Source: Clostridiales bacterium
GTDB lineage: Bacteria > Bacillota > Clostridia > Oscillospirales > Acutalibacteraceae
DNA: 12,281 bases
NCBI GenBank assembly: GCA_012728445.1
Contig: JAAYFA010000089.1
Coordinates: forward strand, 1 to 12,281
Direction of reading: 5' to 3'
The translations under genes and the position numbers were made by a program. The first letter of the stretch is position 1; every line of letters starts with the position of its first letter. Of the stretch, positions 7,433 to 12,281 are shown one piece after another. The notes beneath the pieces are model-generated. The model had not been told where the DNA came from. It searched no databases and saw only the letters and a list, made by a program, of their open reading frames with translations.

Positions 7433-8929
7433 ATGCGAACGTTTCAAAAAGTGATGACCTTCCTACTCAGTTTTATTGTTTTGCTTGTGTCCTACGGCGT
7501 TAGTTTTATCCGTACCGATGAACCGGAGGTGTTTGCTATACCTGCGATGACTGCCGCACAGTGGAATGGAACGAATCTTTACGTGAACGGCAAAACAACG
7601 CTTATCAAGGTGGAAGAAGGGGAACCGCTCATACAAGCTCTTTATCCGACATTCGCTTTCAGTGACGAACTGATTATAAAAATCGGGGATACGAGCTCAA
7701 AGGCTTTTAATTATTACGGGCTTTCCTTACAAAGCAGTAAACCGCTCAAGGGGAAAATCACTTACGGCATACTGGGGACAAGTTATACGGAAGAGTTTTT
7801 TATTGAACAGTCCGATGAACCGCTGGATTTTTTCAGTTTTATCGATGGGTATTTTAAAAAACACAAGGGCAGCAACATAAGCAAACTTTCATTTGAAAAC
7901 CTTGGCGGCGGGCAAGCGGAACTTGTTATAAACGGTGTGGCCTTTTATAACCGCAAGGTTCTTAAGGACACCGTTTTTGTAAGCGGAAGCGATTATAAAA
8001 TCGGTGTTTCACTGAAATGGGGCGGCTCATTCAGCTACCTGGAATGCTTAAATACGAACGTGCAGGCAGTGCGCACAAACGACAAGGTGATTGTTGGTGT
8101 GGATAGCCTTGAAAAATACGGCGGCAAGCTGATAACGAACGAAGTCAACTTGATTAACAGGAACGACACGGGGCGTGTGATACAGCAATCCTATTACGGT
8201 ACCGTCGGCGAAAATGATGATTACGAATTGGGCGAGTTCATGGGCAACCAATGGGGTTACAACCCGGTTCAGGGGGGCAACCAATTCAACGATGCCAGCA
8301 AAATTGTTGACGTCAAAATCGGCGCAAACTCCATTTATATCAAATGCCGCCCGTTGGACTGGGCAAAACCGGCGGATTGTATCACACCGTCCTATATGGA
8401 GGCAACCTACACGCTGGTAAATAGTTTTGTCAAGGTGGATTGCCGTTTTATGGATTATTCAGGCTGGCAAAGTATTGTCAGAGGGCAGGAACTACCCGCC
8501 TTTTACGCAGTGGAACCGCTCAACTCCTTTCGGTATTACGGCGGCGACGCACCATGGATGAATGACAGCACGATCAAACGGGAAGATGCACTTATCTTCT
8601 GGCCGGATGCGGGGTATCCGTATTTTACAGCAACCGAATACTGGTGCGCTTGGACGAATACAGAAGCCGACGGGTTTGGCGTTGGTCTGTATGTACCGGG
8701 TATTAACGATATGCTCGCGGGCGTACATGACCGCGGCGGCATAATCGGGGACGACCCTTCAACATCCGGACCCACAACCTATGTGGCGGCAGTCAAATCA
8801 CTGGCAATCAAGAGCTTTAAACCACTCGAATACAGCTACTTGGTGGCCGCCGGCAAAGTGAGTGGCATCAGGCAAACATTTGTCCAAAACAAAGATGTTA
8901 TAGATAACTCGGCAATGCTTGCGTATTAA
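7433..8929 (+). CDS. Exported protein of unknown family, candidate glycan-acting or glycan-binding protein
   Basis: A 498-residue protein with ATG 9 nt after AAAGGA (7418-7423). Residues 1-26 form a signal peptide or membrane anchor: charged start, hydrophobic core ~8-26, and a possible signal peptidase I site after VFA (residue 35). The mature part is rich in aromatic residues, Gly and strand-like segments, suggesting beta-sandwich or beta-helical folds, and has few long helices. A striking stretch is N242-R-N-D-T-G-R-V-I-Q-Q-S-Y-Y-G256, followed by NQWGYNPVQGG (273-283). I associate such R-x-IQQSYYG / NPVQGG wording with secreted carbohydrate-related proteins, but cannot name a family or catalytic residues. 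It lies between a sugar symporter and rhaA, so a role in handling an external rhamnose-containing glycan is inferred. Confidence 0.72.
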   Translation: MRTFQKVMTFLLSFIVLLVSYGVSFIRTDEPEVFAIPAMTAAQWNGTNLYVNGKTTLIKVEEGEPLIQALYPTFAFSDELIIKIGDTSSKAFNYYGLSLQSSKPLKGKITYGILGTSYTEEFFIEQSDEPLDFFSFIDGYFKKHKGSNISKLSFENLGGGQAELVINGVAFYNRKVLKDTVFVSGSDYKIGVSLKWGGSFSYLECLNTNVQAVRTNDKVIVGVDSLEKYGGKLITNEVNLINRNDTGRVIQQSYYGTVGENDDYELGEFMGNQWGYNPVQGGNQFNDASKIVDVKIGANSIYIKCRPLDWAKPADCITPSYMEATYTLVNSFVKVDCRFMDYSGWQSIVRGQELPAFYAVEPLNSFRYYGGDAPWMNDSTIKREDALIFWPDAGYPYFTATEYWCAWTNTEADGFGVGLYVPGINDMLAGVHDRGGIIGDDPSTSGPTTYVAAVKSLAIKSFKPLEYSYLVAAGKVSGIRQTFVQNKDVIDNSAMLAY

Positions 8930-8992
8930 CCCGGCTAAAACTTTATAGCGGTTTTGTGTCTTACATGATATGAAACGCAGAAAGGAATAAAA

Positions 8993-10243
8993 ATGAAAAA
9001 CGAAAGATATGAATTTGCAAAGGAAGTATATGCGCAAGCGGGGGTGGACACCGATGCTGCAATCAAAGCGCTTTCGGATGTCAGAATTTCCATCCACTGC
9101 TGGCAGGGCGACGATGTGGGGGGCTTTGAAAACAGCGGGGCGCTTTCCGGCGGTATTGCCGCAACAGGGAATTATCCCGGCAAAGCAAGAGACGCAAAGG
9201 AATTGATGGCGGACCTTGATTTGGCGCTTTCCTTGATACCGGGCACACATAAAATCAACATTCACGCCATGTATGCCATAACGGATGGCAAGCAGGTGAG
9301 TCGCGATAAATTGGAACCCAAGCATTTTGCCAAGTGGGTGGAGTATGCCAAGGCACGCGGATTGGGGCTGGACATCAATCCGACGCTGTTTTCGCATCCG
9401 CTCGCGGCGAGCGGGCTGACCCTGTCGCACCCGAGCGAGAGCATTCGTAAGTTCTGGATTGACCACTGTATCGCCATGCGAAAAGTGGGGGAGTACTTCG
9501 GCAAGGAACTCGGCATTCCCTGTGTGAACAATGTATGGATACCGGACGGTTACAAAGATGTTCCGGCCGACCGCATGGGGCCACGGGCCCGCCTAAAGGA
9601 TTCGTTGGACCAAATCTTTGCGGAAAAGATAGACAAGCGCTATTTGGTGGATACAGTTGAATCAAAAGTGTTCGGCATCGGCGTGGAATCGTATACCGTC
9701 GGTTCGCATGAGTTTTATATGAACTACGCGGCCAAGAACGACGTTTTGTGTCTGCTCGACAACGGCCATTTTCACCCGACCGAGGTCGTTTCCGACAAAA
9801 TACCGTCTATGCTCTTGTTTTCGGACAAAGTCGCTCTGCATGTGACGAGAGGCGTGCGGTGGGACAGCGACCATGTGGTTCTTTTTGATGACGAAACCAG
9901 GGAAATCGCTAAAGAAATCGTCCGCTGTGATGCGCTTGACAGAGTGCTCATTGGGCTCGACTTTTTTGACGCGAGTATTAACAGGGTTGCCGCTTGGGTA
10001 ACCGGTGTGCGCAATATGCAAAAATCACTTTTGTATGCGCTGCTGATGCCGCATGATAAGCTCCGCAAACTTCAGGATGAGGGCAGATTCACCCGCTTGA
10101 TGGTCATGAATGAGGAACTCAAAGCATATCCGTTTGGCGATGTTTGGGCGGCCTTTTGCAAACAGCACAAAGTCCTCCCGCGGGAGAATTGGCTCAATAC
10201 CGTTGAACAGTATGAAAAAGATGTTTTAGGCTTAAGGATTTAA
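8993..10243 (+). CDS. rhaA: L-rhamnose isomerase
   Basis: Converts L-rhamnose to L-rhamnulose in the cytoplasm (EC 5.3.1.14), the first step of rhamnose breakdown. The 416 residues match the usual length (about 419 in Escherichia coli). The ATG follows AGAAAGGA (8979-8985) by 7 nt. Diagnostic runs are SIHCWQGDDVGGFE, GNYPGKARD, KINIHAMYA, DINPTLFSHP, ESKVFGIGVESYTVGSHEFY and DNGHFHPTE. H259, D291 and D293 (in RWDSDH) correspond, with a constant offset of three, to the metal ligands I recall for the E. coli enzyme (His262, Asp294, Asp296). It is the last gene of the plus-strand run and is followed by a strong terminator. rhaB and rhaD are not in the window, so the rest of the pathway must be elsewhere. 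Confidence 0.96.
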   Translation: MKNERYEFAKEVYAQAGVDTDAAIKALSDVRISIHCWQGDDVGGFENSGALSGGIAATGNYPGKARDAKELMADLDLALSLIPGTHKINIHAMYAITDGKQVSRDKLEPKHFAKWVEYAKARGLGLDINPTLFSHPLAASGLTLSHPSESIRKFWIDHCIAMRKVGEYFGKELGIPCVNNVWIPDGYKDVPADRMGPRARLKDSLDQIFAEKIDKRYLVDTVESKVFGIGVESYTVGSHEFYMNYAAKNDVLCLLDNGHFHPTEVVSDKIPSMLLFSDKVALHVTRGVRWDSDHVVLFDDETREIAKEIVRCDALDRVLIGLDFFDASINRVAAWVTGVRNMQKSLLYALLMPHDKLRKLQDEGRFTRLMVMNEELKAYPFGDVWAAFCKQHKVLPRENWLNTVEQYEKDVLGLRI

Positions 10244-10279
10244 CGCTTAACCGATCGATATAGGAACAGGATTAGTATA

Positions 10280-10325
10280 AAAAGAATCGCAGTTGCCGGA
10301 AAGTTACGGCAACTGCGGTTCTTTT
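10280..10325. terminator. Strong hairpin terminator after rhaA, probably bidirectional
   Basis: The 19-nt arms at 10280-10298 and 10307-10325 pair throughout, with one G-U, around an 8-nt loop (10299-10306). The right arm ends in TTTT and the left arm begins with a run of A, which read from the other strand gives TTTTT. It can therefore end plus-strand transcripts from rhaA and minus-strand transcripts reaching it from the right. Confidence 0.88.
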
Positions 10326-10484
10326 ACATCGTCCCAATAACTTTCATCATCATCAAACCCATCAAAATTTCACCGACTGTCCGGCCGCTTTCAACCGAGC
10401 ACGGTGCCAGCCGACATCATGCGGGAACCGTAAATATCATTGCGCTCCATGTATCATACCGCAATTTTCTTGTCACCAAAAAAC
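10321..10484 (-). pseudogene. Possible decayed 3' end of a minus-strand gene
   Basis: Read on the minus strand from about 10483, one frame gives FFGDKKIAV, a TGA, then YMERNDIYGSRMMSAGTVLG and another TGA. Changing frame by one base at that point gives ESGRTVGEILMGLMMMKVIG followed by TM and TAA. Both halves look protein-like, and the final stop lies just before the hairpin at 10280-10325, as expected for a gene's natural end. This fits a gene remnant with one nonsense change and one single-base insertion, cut off on its 5' side by the terminator at 10478-10514. I do not recognise the parent family. The stretch is short, so chance is a real alternative. Nothing else is seen in the 293-bp gap between rhaA and the next gene apart from the two terminators. 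Confidence 0.25.
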
Positions 10485-10514
10485 ACCCGGCTTTACCAAA
10501 AGGCAAAGCCGGGT
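10478..10514 (-). terminator. Rho-independent terminator for the minus-strand oxidoreductase genes
   Basis: ACCCGGCTTT (10485-10494) pairs exactly with AAAGCCGGGT (10505-10514), with a 10-nt loop in which CC and GG can pair further. On the minus strand the stem is followed by G and six T (complement of 10478-10484). It lies 22 bp after the stop of the oxidoreductase gene. Confidence 0.88.
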
Positions 10515-10536
10515 ATAAAAATAGGTTTTGCTCTGA

Positions 10537-11625
10537 TCAGTGAATGATGCTTACATCGCCGTGGTAAGGCGGCAGTGCGTTCGGACGTACTATTTGTCCG
10601 CCGGATTCATACGAGTCGATAGCGGCAAAGATGTATTCCATCGTGGCCAGCGCGTCACGGCCGCTCGCACGCAGATGTTCCCTCGGTACGCCGTTGGTCA
10701 CGTCCTCCAGGAAGGCATGGATTCTTATTGGGAAGGTGGCGCCAAAGTCTGTAACGCCTGTATCTGTGATTTCGGGCTCTTTGTCTTTTGTCCAATAGGT
10801 CAATTTTTCAACACAGTTTTCAATGCAGAAGGTGCCCTTTGTGCCTGCAAGCTCATAGCTCCACCAACCGCCAAGACCAAAGTGTGCGTCGCCGCGTTGG
10901 GAGAGAAGATAACCGACACTGCCGTTTTCAAAACGCATATGGATACTTTGAATGGAAAGCATCAAATCCGAGGATTGTCGGCGTGCGCCGGGTTTGTCCA
11001 TAAATGCCTGAATATGTGTCACATTGCCGCCAAAATGGCGCATGACGGAAAACGGGTGGGTGAGGAAGGCCTTTGCATGGGAATAGGGCATTTGCCAGCG
11101 GGAATCTTTGTCAACCATCGATGGGGTGATGGCACTGCCGTTAAAACCGACCTTGGACATGGCGTATACTTGCTCACCGATTTTATCGTCGGCTATCAGC
11201 TCCCTTGCCTTGTCCGCCGGACCGGAGAAAAAGTGGTTGAGGTTACACCCGAGGTAGAGACCTTTGTGTGCCGCAACCCGCACCATCTCGCGTGCTTCGT
11301 GGATGTCGTTCGAAATAGGTTTTTCTGTGAGTACATGTTTGCCGGCGTCAAGTGCTTGCATAACCGGCTCGTAATGCCAGGAACCATTTTCAAATCCGCT
11401 TGTGGTTACATCAATAATATCCAGTTCCGGGTGGGCATGCAGCACCTCTTTTACAGCGTAAAACGCGGGAACACCAAATTTTTCGGCTGCCTCGTCGGCT
11501 TTGGTTTTGTTCAGATCGCACACGCACACAAGCTCTGACAGTGCATCCTCTTTATAGCAGTTCGCATGGGTATGGCCAATGCCGCCCATGCCGATAACGG
11601 CAACTTTTAATGGTGAATTTGACAT
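10537..11625 (-). CDS. Gfo/Idh/MocA-family oxidoreductase
   Basis: From the minus-strand ATG at 11625 the product has 362 residues. An ATG eight codons earlier (11649) is less likely, because GAAAGGA (11634-11640) lies 8 nt before 11625 and VAVIG then sits at the normal distance from the start. The N-terminal Rossmann domain has G12-x-G14-x-x-G17 and D37 at the end of strand 2, which suggests NAD rather than NADP. TEKPIS contains the family's E101-K102-P103 with the catalytic Lys. The C-terminal domain has H190 at the position of the catalytic His, but the residue four before it, usually Asp, is A186 by eye. Substrate is unknown; relatives act on sugars, inositols and their derivatives. It is the second gene of a minus-strand pair, 36 bp after its paralogue. 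Confidence 0.9.
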   Translation of the reverse strand: MSNSPLKVAVIGMGGIGHTHANCYKEDALSELVCVCDLNKTKADEAAEKFGVPAFYAVKEVLHAHPELDIIDVTTSGFENGSWHYEPVMQALDAGKHVLTEKPISNDIHEAREMVRVAAHKGLYLGCNLNHFFSGPADKARELIADDKIGEQVYAMSKVGFNGSAITPSMVDKDSRWQMPYSHAKAFLTHPFSVMRHFGGNVTHIQAFMDKPGARRQSSDLMLSIQSIHMRFENGSVGYLLSQRGDAHFGLGGWWSYELAGTKGTFCIENCVEKLTYWTKDKEPEITDTGVTDFGATFPIRIHAFLEDVTNGVPREHLRASGRDALATMEYIFAAIDSYESGGQIVRPNALPPYHGDVSIIH

Positions 11626-11633
11626 ACGATCAT

Positions 11634-11640
11634 TCCTTTC
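11634..11640 (-). promoter_or_regulatory. Ribosome binding site fixing the oxidoreductase start
   Basis: GAAAGGA on the minus strand lies 8 nt before ATG 11625, within the coding stretch that the longer start at 11649 would use. It favours the shorter protein. Confidence 0.65.
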
Positions 11641-11661
11641 AATGAACACATGAGTGTATAG

Positions 11662-12281
11662 TTATTCGGTAATCGATTGTACTTGTATGACGGCGCCGTT
11701 TTCCTCTATTGAACGGATTGCGGCGTGAATGACGCGAGAAGCTTCCAGTCCTTCAAGTCCGCTGCCGTCAAGATCCTGCGGAGCGGTATTTTCATCCACT
11801 TGTTTGACAAAGGCGTGTATTCTGTCCCTGAAGGTGTCATAAAACCCTTCAAAGCCGCCGAACACCGGGTTGGTGTAAACTTCCTTCACCCAGGAATCTG
11901 CCGGGTATAGTGTGGCTTCCCGCCACATATCCTCAAAAACAAAGCGACCGTCCACGCCCGCCACTTCACAGCGCTCCATCGGGTGCCCGCGCTTAATGTC
12001 GTAGGAGCTGGTCAAATGCCCCACAGCGCCGCATTCAAAACGCATATTGATACTTGCGGTTGAATAAACATCGCGCCCGTCGGCCTTTAAAGCAAAGCAG
12101 GCAACTTCTTTTACAGGCCCACAATAGTACTGCATAATATTGACACTGTGCGGGTTTAGACATTTTAAATGATAGTACAGTGAGTCGACATTTTGGTATT
12201 TTCCAATCCACAGTGCCATATTACAAAAAAGCAATTCGCCTATCTTGCCGTCCTCTTGCCACTTTTTTGCTTGACGGGCAG
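11662..12281 (-). CDS. Second Gfo/Idh/MocA-family oxidoreductase, C-terminal part (5' end outside window)
   Basis: The minus-strand frame is open from the window edge to TAA at 11662-11664, giving about 206 residues. The TTG at 12234 is internal: upstream codons still read ARQAKKWQEDGKIGE, a normal stretch leading into the C-terminal domain. The Rossmann domain and EKP motif are off-window. CLNPHSVNIMQYYCG holds the expected catalytic His (codon 12148-12150), but the usual Asp four residues before is Cys (codon 12160-12162). Similar to its downstream neighbour in INMRFECGAVGHL versus IHMRFENGSVGYL and in the final SGLEGLEASRVIHAAI-type helix, so the two are probably paralogues in one operon. 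Its substrate cannot be inferred from what is visible. Confidence 0.85.
   Translation of the reverse strand, partial: ARQAKKWQEDGKIGELLFCNMALWIGKYQNVDSLYYHLKCLNPHSVNIMQYYCGPVKEVACFALKADGRDVYSTASINMRFECGAVGHLTSSYDIKRGHPMERCEVAGVDGRFVFEDMWREATLYPADSWVKEVYTNPVFGGFEGFYDTFRDRIHAFVKQVDENTAPQDLDGSGLEGLEASRVIHAAIRSIEENGAVIQVQSITE

Noticed and set aside
8798..9466. A 222-codon minus-strand frame spanning the end of the exported-protein gene and the start of rhaA
   Set aside because: It is antisense to conserved rhaA sequence and covers the rhaA ribosome binding site; no homology is recognised.
10453..10455. In-frame TGA in the minus-strand remnant as evidence for recoding of TGA as Trp
   Set aside because: The intact genes here use TGG for Trp and end at TGA in places (for example the DUF4364 gene at 5134-5136), so decay is the simpler explanation.
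10324..10536. Open plus-strand frame through the gap between rhaA and the oxidoreductase gene
   Set aside because: No start codon with a ribosome binding site, and it runs through both arms of a terminator hairpin.
10540..11538. A 332-codon open frame on the plus strand opposite the oxidoreductase gene
   Set aside because: It is an exact antisense shadow of a gene with clear GxGxxG and EKP motifs. The translation is Cys-rich without recognisable domains, and no ribosome binding site precedes it.
1..12281. CRISPR arrays, insertion sequences, tRNA or rRNA genes, attachment sites
   Set aside because: Reading through the window showed no regularly spaced repeats, no transposase or integrase motifs, and no tRNA-like cloverleaf sequence.

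Overview
The window looks like chromosomal DNA from a Gram-positive, clostridial member of the Bacillota. The evidence is an RqcH/NFACT-type protein, a DUF4364-type protein (a family I know from Clostridia), strong AGGAGG-like ribosome binding sites, TTG start codons and a lipoprotein-type signal. This is inferred from gene content; nothing identifies the species.

Left part (1-4008): the 3' end of an rqcH-like gene closes with a rho-independent terminator at 725-760. A sigma-A-like promoter follows at 775-802, then a complete isoleucyl-tRNA synthetase gene (ileS, 856-4008). The enzyme is long and IleRS2-like. Its class I signature motif reads GIHH instead of HxGH, and its KMSKS loop reads KFSKT. 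The leader is too short to hold a T-box.

Middle part (4031-10243): six more genes follow on the plus strand, with gaps of 22-63 bp and no convincing terminator between them. They encode a small hydrophobic protein with an HEYGH metal-binding motif, a DUF4364 protein, a lipoprotein of unknown function, a GPH-type (MFS_2) sugar:cation symporter, an exported protein of unknown family, and L-rhamnose isomerase (rhaA). The last three suggest uptake and isomerisation of rhamnose or a rhamnose-containing glycan. No rhamnulokinase or rhamnulose-1-phosphate aldolase is present in the window. The run ends at a 19-bp hairpin terminator (10280-10325) that could work in both directions.

Right part (10326-12281, minus strand): two tandem Gfo/Idh/MocA-family oxidoreductase genes run towards the rhaA end. 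The upstream one is cut by the window edge, and the downstream one ends at its own terminator (10478-10514). Between the two terminators lies about 150 bp that reads on the minus strand like the decayed 3' end of another gene. Both oxidoreductases appear to lack the Asp of the usual Asp-x-x-x-His catalytic pair.

I did not find a clear new defence system, mobile element, CRISPR array or RNA gene. The most interesting items are the altered IleRS active-site motifs, the unassigned exported protein beside rhaA, and the HEYGH protein.
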